64,000 nt of DNA from Caenorhabditis remanei (GCF_010183535.1 NC_071333.1:15746587-15810586); one strand, 5' to 3'. Positions 1 to 11,855 are shown, counted from the stretch's first letter. The notes: generated by a model not told the origin, from the sequence alone. Program-made: numbers and translations.

Positions 1-33
1 ACATAGAAAGTTAAAACTCAATTCGAAACTGTC

Positions 34-1736
34 TCAATCATCTATTGTAATTACCTCATCAGGTCTAAACCTCTTCAGTTGACGTCTTTCAGCGGCAATT
101 GCTTCTTCTCTTTCCCGTTGGATTCGTTTTTGGCGGGATATCTCTCCAGCTCTTCGGACTGTCTCGAGGAGGTGTTTTCTCGACTTATCCTCTCCCTGAA
201 AATCAATTCAATCATTTTCTTTTACATATTTTGAAGTATGTTACTTCTCTGATTGCCATCTCCACAGTGGTCAGCATTTCGATTCGTATTCCATCGATTT
301 GGAGGAGGGCTCTTGGATTGTTCTTGATCTGCTCGAGAATCGCATCCTGAAAGTACGGAATTAGATTTTCCAAGGATCTACAGTTTTAGATAAACTTACG
401 AAATCTTTTAGTGGCTTCTCAGTGATTAGCATCTTCTCCAATAGATGAATCAATTGGAATGGGCGGTCAGTTCGGTGCAGAGTGTCGATGTAGCGGATCT
501 CCTGTTTGATTTGCGATTTGTCCATTCCCAGATATCCTTTTTCGTCTGCATGCAACCCCAAAAACAACTCTAGAAGTTTTTCGATTCGAGGGATGACTCG
601 ATCGCTGAAAACACTCAGTTGAAACTCAGTAATATCACATAAGGAATACTCACAGATATCTATACATTTGGTCCTCGTTACCAATATGAACCATAATGCA
701 CTTGTCCTGGGAATCCTTTCCGTTTTTTTGCTTGAGTGCTGCTCCCGGATTGATGAGCAGTGTGAAGTAACCAAACAAATCCAAAAAATTGGGGAACAGT
801 AGATATTTCTTTGTGAAGATATCTTCTGTTTCTTCGAAATCGAAGTTCTCCTCAAATTCTTTCTCGACCTGAAATTTCAGCTCATTAAATCATCATCTTC
901 AGAGTGGAAAACACCAACCTTTGCGAAGCGCGGATCGTTGGTTTCCGTGATTGCGCATGTGTTCAATTTGAAACACAGAGTTTCAGATTTGCTGTAAGAT
1001 TTTTGATTCGTTATGAAAAATGACTTGTCCACTTACTATGTTTCAATTTGCCGTTCGTAGACTTCCACAAGGCGGAAGAGAAGAAGACGTTCAGCCATTT
1101 GTTGACTCATGTTGAGTCCTTCTTCGAAATCTTGATGCATGCAGCGGATGTCGGATATTGTTACTGTAAAATTTTTGCATTACGAGATCTTTGAAGTGTT
1201 TCGGAGCACAAAGGTGATTCTCCATGTGTTTATTCTTCATCTTTCGGTATCCTTCCGCGCGGGACTACGAGCGAGGGACTTTCACAAGAGATATCTAGAG
1301 GTCTAGAAATGAACATATGCTCAAAACTAGAGAACATACTATTTCGAATACGCAGCGTCCATTTCTGCAATTAGAATCCGATAGATTCTGTTAGTTTTTG
1401 TGTTATCGCTCGATTTAGTTATGGCTTTAGAAATATTATTTAACCCAAGTTAACTACAGTCACCGTACTCCCTAACACTTACGTATTCCCTTGTATGGTT
1501 GAGCAATGTTGGTTCCGGAGGCGCTTTGGTAATCATGCATCACAAACTCAGCAACTGCGTGCAACAACGAGGGATTCTGAAAAAATATTTGATTTTTTAA
1601 ATGTATTTCTCTTTTTAGGCAAACATACGTTCTCATCCTTGCGGACGGCGTCATAGAGACTTGCAAGTCCCGGTGTTCCCGCGAGTCTTTTTATGATCTC
1701 TTTTTCAACATCCTTGTAGCTCCTATCAATTGGCAT
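34..1736 (-). CDS. Family A paralog 1: degenerate Ulp/C48-like protein, 8 exons, 361 aa
   Basis: Exons by splice consensus and phase: 1736-1629, 1576-1483, 1163-1037, 991-919, 868-654, 604-400, 346-245, 195-34, total 1086 nt, stop TGA. The start MPIDRSY lies 24 nt after a TTTTCAG that probably receives a spliced leader. Residues 156-174 (KKYLLFP...GYFTLLIN), 191-198 (CIMVHIGN) and 246-262 (DTLHRTDRPFQLIHLLE) line up in order and spacing with the His, Asp and Q..NDCG blocks of Ulp1-type (C48) desumoylases, but carry Tyr/Phe, Gly and Arg where His, Asp and Cys would be. If the fold call is right this is a pseudoprotease; that is inference. The C-terminus is basic (residues about 310-350) and ends in TIDD. 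The exon structure is certain enough; the function is unknown. The gene is nearly identical, introns included, to the copy at 6334-8243. Confidence 0.8.
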
Positions 1737-2032
1737 TTTTGTTGTAAGAGGGTGAAGTTTCTGAAAACAGGAAATGATAAGAAAGAAAAGAATAACTGGG
1801 TTAATGTGAGATATATATGTGTTCAAGATCAAAAGAAAGAACTTTTATGAAGAAAAAGTGGAGAGGAAGCAGTTGTGGACCGTTCTAATCGGAGGGCCCC
1901 TCGCTTTTGTCTGAGTTTCGCTTCTAATCATATTCTCTCGCCACGAGTCTCCTCCTCGTAGACCACCCAAGAAGAAAAATGCGGAGTGTCGTACTGCGCT
2001 TTTCTTTGCCTGCGTATCTACTCTCTGAGCAT
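1737..2032 (-). promoter_or_regulatory. Upstream block shared by paralogs 1-3
   Basis: The sequence just upstream of paralog 1 recurs upstream of paralog 2 (8244-8535) and paralog 3 (14705-15000) with the same order of short motifs: GGGCCCCTCGC (or GGGCCGTTCGC), CTCTCTCGCCACGAG, and AGTACGACACTCCGC read on the gene strand. A TTTTCAG near 1761 (and equivalents) is a likely trans-splice acceptor. Conservation may reflect recent duplication alone. No factor-binding site can be assigned. Confidence 0.45.
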
Positions 2033-2115
2033 TCTATGTTTTTGGCCGAGTATCGAACAGACAGATGATGTTTTGAAATATGGAAATTTAAAAAACGTGT
2101 CATAAATAAAACAGT

Positions 2116-2319
2116 GTATGTTGCATGCTTGTCAAATGACGGGACGGCCCGCCGCCCCGGCCCGTCAGCCCCGTGTTGTCAGGGATATACAACTCAGTAC
2201 AACTTCAATCAAATTTAAAAAAAAAATTGAAAAAAAAAATAAAATAAAAATCCCTCCGAAAAGGCAGGCCTGACGGGCCGGGACGAGCTGGCCCGGCCCT
2301 TGACAAGTATGGTATATTG
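2116..2319. mobile_element. GC-rich foldback MITE with 8-bp target duplication
   Basis: A 188-bp insertion (2124-2311) with imperfect inverted ends (CATGCTTGTCA at left; TTGACAAGTATG at right) and GC-rich arms built of GGCCCGG. It is flanked by GTATGTTG and GTATATTG, an 8-bp repeat with one mismatch. The matching position in duplication copy 2 (8615-8622) holds a single GTATGTTG, so the occupied and empty sites can be compared directly. An 8-bp duplication fits a hAT-type element. Confidence 0.7.
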
Positions 2320-3559
2320 TTTGAGGACCAGTGTCTACAAAATAAAAAATGGAATACTCAAATAGCAGACAAATGATCACGCTAGAGACAAAAAAAAGAG
2401 AAATCCAAAAATTCGAAAAGGCATTTCGAGTATTCCAGAGGGATAAACTGAAACAACGACGTCAGAAGAGTCAGAAAGACTCAATCCGGTGAGTGAAATA
2501 TTCTGGAAAAAGTAGGAATGGAAGAATCTCATATCATGCTAAAGTCATTTACTTGATTAATGGGAAAAATCAGAAAAAGTGAAGAACAGTACGTGCGGTA
2601 AAATGAACGTAAGAAAAAAATTGTCAATCGTAATAGTAGGCCGTTTTCATTTTTTGTCATCTATGCGTCATCCCGCTCTTATTCACTGTCAGTGTAAAAC
2701 TTTTCAATACAAAAGAAACAACATTTCGTCTGAGCGGTCTCCCTGTCGTAAGAACATGATGAAAAAGATTGCATTTTTTGAACCTGTGGGAAAAATGGAA
2801 GAGTGAAAAAAAGAAAAGGAAGGAAATCCTCAAAATTTGATCATTGCTCTTTGAGCAGGGAGCGGTAAATTAGGGGGTGTGGAATGTAAAACGGAAAGAC
2901 AAAGTAAAACGGAAAGACAAAAATGAGAAATGTTTCCGAATTTTACGTAAAATAATACACATATTCGCGATTCGGATTAACTAATTCAAAGGGTTTTAAA
3001 AAGAGAGCTCCACAATTTCGAATGAGAAAACAAAAAAAAAGGAAAACAGAATAAATTATGTTTCATTGACCTCTTACATATAAAAATTGAGTAAAACATC
3101 AATTTAATATCGACCCAAGCGTGTACTCATGTACTCATTAGACAATCATGTTTGTTATGCGGAAATGTCATGATATAGCAAAGACACGGGTGAAAAAAGA
3201 GAGTTCAATTGTTTGATGGCACGTCTCCTGAAATGTTGTGAATAGTATAGCACGTTATCATCTGCACATCAAAACAACACACCTTTCCACTCACAGGTCT
3301 GTGTGTCCCAATTTCCACCCCACCGGCGAACCAGCTTAACTCCCTTCTCTTTAAATAGGGAACTAATCATTGAGTATGACACGTTGATAGAAACAGATAG
3401 AAAACATGTTAATTGCCGTATCAGGTAGAATGGATAAAAAATCTAATGGAGAGTTGAGTTGAATTTTATCACACCTGTATCAAACTTCGGTCAATGTTTC
3501 ACTAAAAATTTTCTTTTTTTTTCTGAGCTATTCTGAAATTAAAATAAAAACAACAATTT

Positions 3560-3890
3560 GTGGGCGGAACTCAAAAACATTTCTCTTTTTGCCTTCTCAG
3601 TTTTCGTGATTTCACACCCCATAATAAATCGCTCCTTGCTCGAAGTGTAAAGGTCGTATTTCGAGGATTTCCTTCTTCTTCTTCTTCTTTTTTCACTTTT
3701 CCCTTTTCTCACAGATTCAGAAGAATGCAATCATTTTTAGTCACTTTCGTACCACACAGAGACGGCACCAACAAAATTATTTGAAATTTTTTAAATGAAA
3801 CAATTTACAATGACATTGAATAAGAGCAGAACAACGGATATGTGACAAAGAATGAAAACGGTTGTCTATTTTAAACTTTATGATAAAATA
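3560..3890. repeat. Direct repeat with 9720-9975
   Basis: Both regions share CACCCCATAATAAA, AAAGGTCGTATTTCGAGGAT and the CTT/TTC tract that follows. Frame is not conserved between them, so neither is coding. The rest of 3261-3560 shows only low-complexity AT sequence and the phrase GGTCTGTGTGTCC, which recurs near 5480, 11095 and 12130. Confidence 0.55.
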
Positions 3891-3899
3891 TATTGTTGT

Positions 3900-4660
3900 C
3901 TCCGAATTTGCATAAAACTCGTAAACATTACGTTTCTTTCTTTTTGCTCAGTTTTACTTTTCACAGGTCATAATTAGTTATAATCCGCATCAAGCAGACT
4001 GCTAACCTTTCGGATATTTTCGACTCTTTTTGCAAGACTCCACAAGAGATCAAAAGACGCGTTACGACATTGAAAATGTTTTCCTATTCTTTCTCCGAGA
4101 GACCATTTTTTTCAAAAAAATAAAATGTCTGTTTTCAATAACTCCCTTTCTTATAATATTATCATCATCGCTACAAATAATCGATAGGCAAAGCAAGTAC
4201 CAATGAGTACACGAGATTGGCTGATGAAACAGTCAAGGAAATTATTACAGACGCAGAAGCTGAAAGAAGAGAGACTTCGAGAACAACTGAAAGGCCGACG
4301 GTAACAGAAAATTTTGGTTTGGCAGCGGGCAACAAAATAGTATTACAAAAGAGAGGTCGAGAAGAAAAAGCGCCATAGGGCAAAGACAACGGAAGAAGTT
4401 ACATCAATGCGCATAATGTTCCTTGAATTTACAGTTGAAACTGTGGCAAAATTTTTTTGAAGACTACCACCAATTTTTTGCGGACTACCACTCAACTGTT
4501 TGTGCGGCATCTTCTCGTATCGATATGATCTGAAAGTGTTTTTTTCTGAGAGGCTTCCTTATTCGGGAAGATCGTACAGAATTTTTATATCAAGTTTTAA
4601 GAAATGTTTGTATGGATTGTTTTAAGGGCAGTTTCTATCACAAGTGTTGCATTGACTAGC
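3900..4660 (+). repeat. Inverted duplicated segment, left copy, with decayed exon-like ORF
   Basis: This segment matches 16080-16905 in reverse orientation across its whole length (for example CTCCGAATTTGCATAAAACT at 3900 against its complement at 16880-16900). On the + strand 4181-4375 reads as a lysine/glutamate-rich peptide beginning IGKASTNEYTRLADETVKEI and ending at TAG. The other copy has the same frame without indels. The peptide is not recognised. Confidence 0.7.
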
Positions 4661-5200
4661 CTCCAGTGTAGTTTTCCTCTTAATTCTACGTTTCAAAAAC
4701 GGTTCAAAGAATTTGGTATGCCATGTACTCAGTATGCTTATACCTTTGAGAAAAATTATTCCCCACTTGATATTTCATAAAGATGTTTTTCGTTTTTCCG
4801 AAAGTTATAATCTGAAAAATATTCGAAGTCAAATCACAGCATTTTTGTGCAAAGTGCACTCATTAATTTATCAATTCATATTTTCTGAATATAAAATATG
4901 CTCGGGTGAGGAAAGGAAAACAGTTGGAAAAAAACAATTGGAATTTTGTTTTCCTTTCGAATATCATTAGAAATTAAAACAATTTCAAAATGTAAAAACA
5001 GTCACTCAAATAAACTACAGGGTTGGAAAGAACCGGTACGTGTCTCCTGATGACCACCCTTGTTCCCATATATGAAATTTTTTTTAAATTTTTTCTGGTT
5101 AAAAATGTGAAAGTTACCTATGTGAGGTTGCTCCTGTGTGTGAAAAAAGTGACCCAGGCTGCTCCACGAGCCAGTTATAAAACCAACAGAAAAAGAAAAA
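4661..5200. other. Gene-free AT-rich stretch
   Basis: No exon with acceptable splice sites and no inverted repeat was found here. Confidence 0.4.
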
Positions 5201-5205
5201 ACAAT

Positions 5206-5283
5206 TCTATCAGAGGGAATCGAACCCCAGACCCTCTGATTACTATTCCCGCACTCTACCACTGAACCATTCAACCGATGATT
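5206..5283 (-). tRNA. tRNA-like sequence, probably a tRNA-derived relic
   Basis: The minus strand contains an A-box-like GTTCAGTGGTAGAGTGC followed about 20 bp later by a near-perfect B box GGGTTCGATTCCC. The T-arm region can pair, and ATCAGAGGG/CCCTCTGAT forms a 9-bp stem, but the acceptor stem does not close and no clean anticodon arm is present. It is therefore unlikely to be a working tRNA; a tRNA pseudogene or SINE head fits better. Confidence 0.35.
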
Positions 5284-6333
5284 GTTGAAGGTTTGAAACT
5301 TCAAGTTAATTGAATCTGGCGAAAATCTCAAAAAATCAACTGTGACCGCGAGTTCACGGGGAAAATATCTTCAATTTTTCAGACCTAAATTTCTCGAACT
5401 GTGAGGGTCCATAGCAAAAACAACAAAAAAAGATGAATTAATAACGTGTTTTCAGCTTTCCAATGATATAGTTCTCGGTCTGTGTGTCCCGATGTCCACC
5501 CCACATGCGCATCGATAGAATGAAGTAACAATCTAAAACATTGGTTGTTTAATTGAGTGTACTCACATGAGTAAGAAATATTTTTCGTCATTTTCATGAA
5601 AATTGAGAAAAATCTGAAATGCAGTCAAAGTTAGATCACAACAGTTGTGTGGGATGCATTTATTAAAATATCAATGTTTTTGAAACATACAAAACCAAAG
5701 AGTATACTCGGATAGAAGAACAGACAGAAATGAAATACTGCCCAATGACACGAAAAAGTTGTGTACCAGAAATAATGGGGATAGATCATCAGGAAACAAA
5801 TTGACATGGTTTCAAGATATGAAAAACAGACTTGAATAAACTACAGGATTGGAAAAAAGATAGATGGGATACTTACAATATTACAAAAATTGTGTGGAAG
5901 GGTACAACTGATCATTAAGGACACAGAAAAAGTAGAAACAAGCTAATTGGAATTGATGGAGTGTAGTCGAAGATTAGAAAAACAAAATAAATGATAATTA
6001 GAATGTATTAAGGGAAGAAAACATGATTTGAGGTAAGAAAATAAATGTTAATAACAATTGAGGTAGAGTTTGGAATGGTCATTGAGATTAGATTTTCAGA
6101 ATAGTTGGCGGGGTGGGGAATAAGACGATTGAGTGTAGAGCTGTGGGTAATTCATGGGTTTTACATGTCATTCTGGACATTGAGATATCATTGAGAACAG
6201 GCAAGATGAATTATTTTTCGAATAGGCAAACTACAACGGCGGAATAAGGAGAATTGGAACAAAAATCGATTGGAGAAGCGGGAATTTGGGAATGAAAGTA
6301 ACATACAAAGTTAAAACTCAATTTGAAACTGTC

Positions 6334-8243
6334 TCAATCATCTATTGTAATTACCTCATCAGGTCTAAACCTCTTCAGTTGACGTCTTTCAGCGGCAATT
6401 GCTTCTTCTCTTTCCCGTTGGATTCGTTTTTGGCGGGATATCTCTCCAGCTCTTCGGACTGTCTCGAGGAGGTGTTTTCTCGACTTATCCTCTCCCTGAA
6501 AATCAATTCAATCATTTTCTTTTACATATTTTAAAGTATGTTACCTCTCTGATCGCTAATTCCACAGTGGTCAGCATTTCGATTCGTATTCCATCAATTT
6601 GATGGAGGGTTCGGGGATTTTTCTTGATTTCTTCAAGAATGGCTTCCTGAAAATGTAGTGATTTTTATTTTCCTGAGATCCACAATTTAAAAAAAACTTA
6701 CAAAATCGTTTAGTGGTTTTTCCGTTACCAGGAACTTCTCCAATAGATGGATCACTTGGTACGGGCGGTCAGTTCGGTGCAGAGTGTCGAAGTAGCGGAT
6801 CTCCTGTTTGATTTGCGATTTGTCCATTCCCAGATATCCTTTTTCGTCTGCATGCAGCCCCAAAAACAAGTCTAGAAGTTTTTCGATTCGAGGGATGACT
6901 CGATCGCTGAAAACACTCAGTTGAAACTCAGTAATATCACATAAGGAATACTCACAGATATCTATACATTTGGTCCTCGTTACCAATATGAACCATAATG
7001 GACTTGTCCTGGGAATCCTTTCCGTTTTTTTGCTTGAGTGCTGCTCCCGGATTGATGACCAGTGTGACGTAGCCAAACAAATCCAAAAAATTCGGGAAGA
7101 TCAGATATTTCTTTGTGAAGATATCTTCTGTTTCTTCGAAATCGAAGTTTTCCTCAAATTCAGTTTCGACCTGAAACTTCAACTCATTAAAGCATAATCT
7201 TCAGAGTGGAAAACACTAACCTTTGCGAAGCGCGGATCGTTGGTTTCCGTGATTGAGCATGTGTTCAATTTGAAACACAGAGTTTCAGCTTTGCTGTAAA
7301 ATTTTTGATTTTTAATGAAAAATAATTTTTCCACTTACTATGTTTCGATTTGGCGTTCGTAGACTTCCACAAGGCGGAAGAGAAGAAGACGTTCAGCCAT
7401 CTGTTGACTCATGTTGAGTCCTTCTTCAAAATCTTGATGCATGCAGCGGATGTCGGATATTGTTACTGTAAAATTTTTAGATTGCGATATTTTTGAAGTG
7501 TTTCTGAGCACAATGGTGATTCTCCATTTGTATATTCTTCATCTTTCATGTTGATTCTCCATTTGAATATTCTTCATCTTTCCGGTATCCGTAAGTGTTT
7601 CTAAACACACAGGTGACATTTCTTGTGTGTATCACTTACCCCACGGTACCGGCCCCCGCGTGACCACTGGCGAGAGACTTTCACTAGCGATATCTACAGA
7701 TCTAGAAATGAACTTATGCTCCAAACTATACAAAAAACTATTTTGACTACGCAGTGTCCATTTCTACTATCAAAATCCATTAGCTTCTGTTAATTTTTAA
7801 GTTTTGCTAGGACTAGGTACATGCTAAATCAAGTTGATTAGAACAGCCTATGCAGGACTTGACGATGTTCATAAGTCATTTGAATCCTTTTCTCAAGACA
7901 GTATAAGGCATATAGGGGAACCTAATTGTGGCTTTGAAAATAGTATTTAACCCGAGCTTGCTATAGTTAAAGTACTTCCAAATACTTACGTATTCCCTCG
8001 TATGGTTGAGCAATGTTGGTTCCGGAGGCGCTTTTGTAATCATGCATCACAAACTCGGCAACTGCGTGCAACAACGAGGGATTCTGAAAAAATATTTGAT
8101 TTTTAAAATGTATTTCTCTTTTTAGGCAAACATACGTTCTCATCCTTGCGGACGGCGTCATAGAGACTTGCAAGTCCCGGTGTTCCCGCGAGTCTTTTTA
8201 TGATTTCTTTTTCCACATCCGTGTAGCTCCTATCAATTGGCAT
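6334..8243 (-). CDS. Family A paralog 2: degenerate Ulp/C48-like protein, 8 exons, 361 aa
   Basis: Exons 8243-8136, 8083-7990, 7465-7339, 7293-7221, 7170-6956, 6906-6702, 6646-6545, 6495-6334, with every exon length equal to paralog 1 and the frame open throughout. It starts MPIDRSYTDVEKEI and ends VITIDD. The core block reads KKYLIFP...GYVTLVINPG followed by SIMVHIGN, so the positions matching the Ulp/C48 catalytic His and Asp are Tyr and Gly, and the Cys position (TDRPYQVIHL) is Arg. Differences from paralog 1 are scattered substitutions plus an intron-2 expansion near 7540-7620, where a short stretch beginning GATTCTCCATTTG is repeated. It lies on the same strand as its relatives, about 4.6 kb away on each side, each with its own upstream block, so separate promoters are likely. 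It appears intact and recently duplicated. Confidence 0.8.
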
Positions 8244-8535
8244 TTTTGATGTAAGAGATTGAAGCTTCTGAAAGAGGAAATAATGAGAAAGAAAAGAATA
8301 ACAGGGTTAATGTGAGATATATATGTGTTCAAGATCAAAAGAAAGAACTGTTATGAAGAAAAAGAGGAGAGGAGACAATTGTGGACCGTTCTAAGCGGAG
8401 GGCCCCTCGCTATTGTCTGAGTTTCGCTTCTAATCATACTCTCTCGCCACGAGTCTCCTCCTCGTAGACCACCCAAGAAGAAAAATGCGGAGTGTCGTAC
8501 TGCGCTTTTCTTTGCCTGCGTATCTACTCTCTAGC
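8244..8535 (-). promoter_or_regulatory. Upstream block of paralog 2
   Basis: Direct copy of the 1737-2032 block immediately 5' of paralog 2, colinear with few substitutions. It contains the same CTCTCTCGCCACGAG core. Its position next to the start codon suggests it carries the promoter and outron; this is inference. Confidence 0.4.
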
Positions 8536-9719
8536 TTTTTGACCGACAATCGAACAGAAACATGATGTTTTGAAACAGAGAAAATGTTAAAAAACGTGTC
8601 ATGAATGAAATAGTGTATGTTGTTTGATGAAAAGTGTCTACAAAATCAAAAGTGGAATACTCAAATAGCAGACAAATGATCAAGCTAGAGACTCAAAAAA
8701 AAAAGAATTCCGAAAATTCGGAAAAGTATTTCGAGTATTCCCGAGGGATAAACTGAAAAAACAACAGGTGAAGATTCAAATAATACTCTCACGAAAATCT
8801 CACGAAATTTGCCTGATTAATGGGAAAGATAAGAAATAGAAAAAATAGTATGTGCGGTAAACTAACTGTAAAAAAATTGTCAGTTGTAATGGTACGCTGT
8901 TTTCATTCTTTGTCATCTATGCGTCATCCTGCTCTTATTCACTGTCAGTGTAAAACTTTTCAATACAAAAGAAACAACATTTCGTCTGAGCGGTCTCCTT
9001 GTCGTACGAACATGATGAAAAATATTGCTTTTTTTGAACCTGTGGGAAAAATGGATGAGTGAAAAAAAAAAGAAAAGGAAGGAAATCTTCAAAATTTGAT
9101 CATTGCTCTTTGATCAGGGAACTCCAGTAAAATGGAAAGAGGACAAAAAAGTTTCCGAATTTTACGTAAAATAATACACATATTCGCGATTCGGATTAAC
9201 TAATTCAAAGGGTTTTAAAAAGAGAGCTCCACAATTTCGAATGAGAAAACAAAAAAAAAGAAAACAGAATAAATTATGTTTCATTGACCTCTTACATATA
9301 AAAATTGAGTAAACCATCAATTTAATATCGAACCCTAGCGTGTACTCATGTACTCATTAGACAATCATGTTTTTTATGCGTAAATGTCATGATATAGCAA
9401 AGACCCGGGTGAAAAAAGAGAGTTCAATTGTTTGATGACACGTCTCCTGAAATGTTGTGAATAGTATGTTTTCAAAAAAAAATTGCCATTTTACAGTAAA
9501 GCGTAACGGAACGATCTGTGTATGGTATCTCGATCACATATAATTCATTTTTGGCTCATACTATGCAAGTTTGTGTCTCCATCTCCTCACCTATACCTTC
9601 AAAATCTTGGTAGAAGTATCATTCATTGTCGTTTAAGTAAATTCAGGTTGTAGATAATATTTTAATAGTGAGCTCCGTTTTCGAAAGCCTTTCTATATGT
9701 TAATCCAATAAAGGAATTT

Positions 9720-9975
9720 TTGTATAAGTTTACTTTCGTCTTTCCAGTTTACTTGATTCCATACCCCATAATAAACTGCTTCCTGCTCGAAAAACAAAGG
9801 TCGTATTTCGAGGATTTCCTTCTTCTTCTATTTTTTCTTTTTTCTCTTTTTCCCACAGGTTTGGAAAAATATAATCATTTTTGGTCCTTTTCCTACCACA
9901 CAGAGACCGCACTAACAAAATTGTTTTCTTTTATTTCGAAACATTTTACACTGATAGTGAATAAAAGCAGATGAC
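9720..9975. repeat. Direct repeat with 3560-3890
   Basis: Second copy of the CACCCCATAATAAA...TCGTATTTCGAGGAT segment. The interval 9476-9720 before it contains nothing recognisable. Confidence 0.5.
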
Positions 9976-10124
9976 GCATAATTTGTGTGCCATTTGAGTA
10001 TTTCTCTTCTGATTTAGTAGACACTTGCCATCAAACAATATACCAATTCAAGATCATTTTTGTTATTTTTTAATATTTCAGAACATCATTTTTTGTCTGT
10101 TCGACAAGCCAAGAGATTCAATGA

Positions 10125-10320
10125 GAGTATACACACAGGCTAAGAAAAGCGCAGTACGACACCTCACGTTTTTTCTTCTTGGGTGGTCTACGAGGAGAAG
10201 TCTTGTGGCGAGAGAGTATGATTAGAAACGAAACTCAGACAAAAGCGAGGGGCCCTCCGATTTGGACGGTCCATTACTGCTTCCTCTACGCTATCTTCGC
10301 AGAATAAATCTTTCTTTCGA
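10125..10320 (+). promoter_or_regulatory. Orphan inverted copy of the family A upstream block
   Basis: The block found upstream of paralogs 1-3 is present here in the opposite orientation (CTCGTGGCGAGAGAG and GGGGCCCTCC are readable on + reversed), but no family A exon follows on the plus strand. It is either the remains of an inverted paralog or a mobilised regulatory segment. Confidence 0.5.
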
Positions 10321-10654
10321 TCCTAAAAAAACATAAACACTCTCTCATTGACCCCGTTATTCGTTTTTCTCTTATGAATTCGTGCCTGAAGTCTACCCTC
10401 TTCCCGGGCAATGGATATAAAACTCAACACAATGATCTGGAGGATGATAAAGAGAAAAAATATATATAATAATGTTTTTTTATAATAATGTTTTGTTTAT
10501 TTGGATTGAATTTGACTTAATTAAAGTTGTATCTGCTATCAGATTTTTTTTCGGCGATGTCACGCCATTTCTTGCACACTGAAACAGCACACCTTTCCAC
10601 ACACGAGTTTGTGTGCCCTGATAACCACTCACTCTCCCGACCGCATACCTTCTC

Positions 10655-11465
10655 TGAGTCTGTCTGTGTGTCTTGATGTCCGCATCAGTTTCACCTCCTA
10701 CTTTTTGGAAACATTTTATAGAATTCGATGTGATATGCGCTCGCATAATCTGATCATATCGATGAGGATGTCAGAGTGGATCCCTCAAAGATTTCTGAAT
10801 GTTAGTCAGAAACTCAAATTTTCAGGTTACAGGATTGGCCCGAAGGTTCTTTTCCTTTATGGTTTTTCTGTTGTTGTACCAATTGGTTGCCCGTGAAGTC
10901 GTTATCATTTTGTTCAATCAATGGTGGTCGGAGATATCGGCCCGACCTCGTGGCTCTTTCTATGCAACCTATTTTTCGGTAGACTATTTCTTGTGATTGT
11001 GAGGAGGCCCACGTTTTCGGCCAACATTTTTGGACACCTGTCGACAAATCCTGCTCCGATGTCTTGCAACACACCTTTCCATACACCGGTCAGTGCGTCC
11101 TGATGTCTGCTATCTTTCCGGCAACACACCTACTTGTGAGTCTGTCTGTGTGTCTTGATGTCCGCACCAGTTTCACCCCCTTCTTGTGCTCACATTAGAC
11201 GGATTATACCAATGAGGATGTCAGATTGGACTCCTCAAAGATTTCTGGATGTTAGTCAGAAAATTCAATTTCCACGTCACAGCATTGGCCCTAAGGTTAA
11301 TTTCCTTTATGGTTTCCTGTTGTTGTACCAATTGGTTACCAAGAAATCATTATCATTTTTTCAACCATTGGTGGTCGAAGGCATCGTTGGTCGGAGATAT
11401 CGTGACTCTTTCTCTGCGACCTCTTTCTTTATTGGACTATTTTCTTGGGAACGCGAGGAAGACCA
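10655..11465. repeat. Tandem duplication, about 480-bp period, two copies
   Basis: 10655-11010 and 11135-11465 are direct copies: both contain CCTCAAAGATTTCTG, TTGTTGTACCAATTGGTT and a closing GGACTATTT/AGACTATTT phrase. A third partial copy is at 11788-11855. Reading frames differ between copies and none continues across, so I see no gene. The remaining part of 10330-12110 shows no supported coding exon. Confidence 0.65.
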
Positions 11466-11787
11466 TTTTAACACAACATGGGACAGTTAGTAATATCATT
11501 ATAGCATTTTCTACTGACAAAAGCCGAAATCTGATATCACCTTGTCTGGTATCGTATCCGGAATCGCTTTATAGAGTCTTTATAAATTTGATGTCACCGT
11601 CCGCTATGAATTGTAAGTAGATTTCGAAGGTGGTAGCTGAAAGTTTTTTTTTCTTTTGAATTGGCCCGCTGATTCTTTTTATTTGTGATTTTTTGCTATT
11701 CTTCAGTTTTGTTGCATGTGACATCATTAACATATTCTTCAACACCTGGTGAGATTTTCATTGCACGGATACATCGACTCGACAGAA

Positions 11788-11855
11788 ACTCTTTCTCTGC
11801 CACCTCTTTGTTTGGTGGACTATTTTTTGTGATGAGGAGGACCACTTTTTGGGCC
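11788..11855. repeat. Partial third copy of the 10655-11465 tandem unit
   Basis: Contains CTCTTTCTCTGCCACCTCTT and TGGACTATTTTTTGTGATGA, matching the ends of the two longer copies. Confidence 0.5.

Larger units (their letters stand above)
1..3260. repeat. Segmental duplication, copy 1 (gene plus flanks)
   Basis: Bases 1-3260 match 6301-9470 almost base for base, covering the gene, its introns and about 1.5 kb upstream of it. The match ends near the phrase GAAATGTTGTGAATAGTAT found in both copies. The left end is cut off by the window edge. Confidence 0.85.
5470..9470. repeat. Segmental duplication, copy 2
   Basis: 6301-9470 pairs with 1-3260. The stretch 5470-6335 downstream of paralog 2 also pairs with 12115-12925 downstream of paralog 3 (for example GAAATACTGCCCAATGACAC in both). 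Together these define the duplicated unit as the gene with about 0.9 kb of 3' flank and 1.2 kb of 5' flank. Confidence 0.8.

Noticed and set aside
2579..2806. Open frame conserved at 2579-2806, 8820-9062 and partly 15229-15423
   Set aside because: It lies in recently duplicated DNA where all sequence is conserved; the third copy is truncated, and there is no sign of coding constraint or splice support.
3560..3784. Open frames in both copies of the 3560/9720 repeat
   Set aside because: The homologous DNA is read in different frames in the two copies.
5002..5331. 109-codon minus-strand open frame
   Set aside because: It runs through the tRNA-like sequence; the VVECGNSN..GSIPS peptide is a by-product of A and B box DNA.
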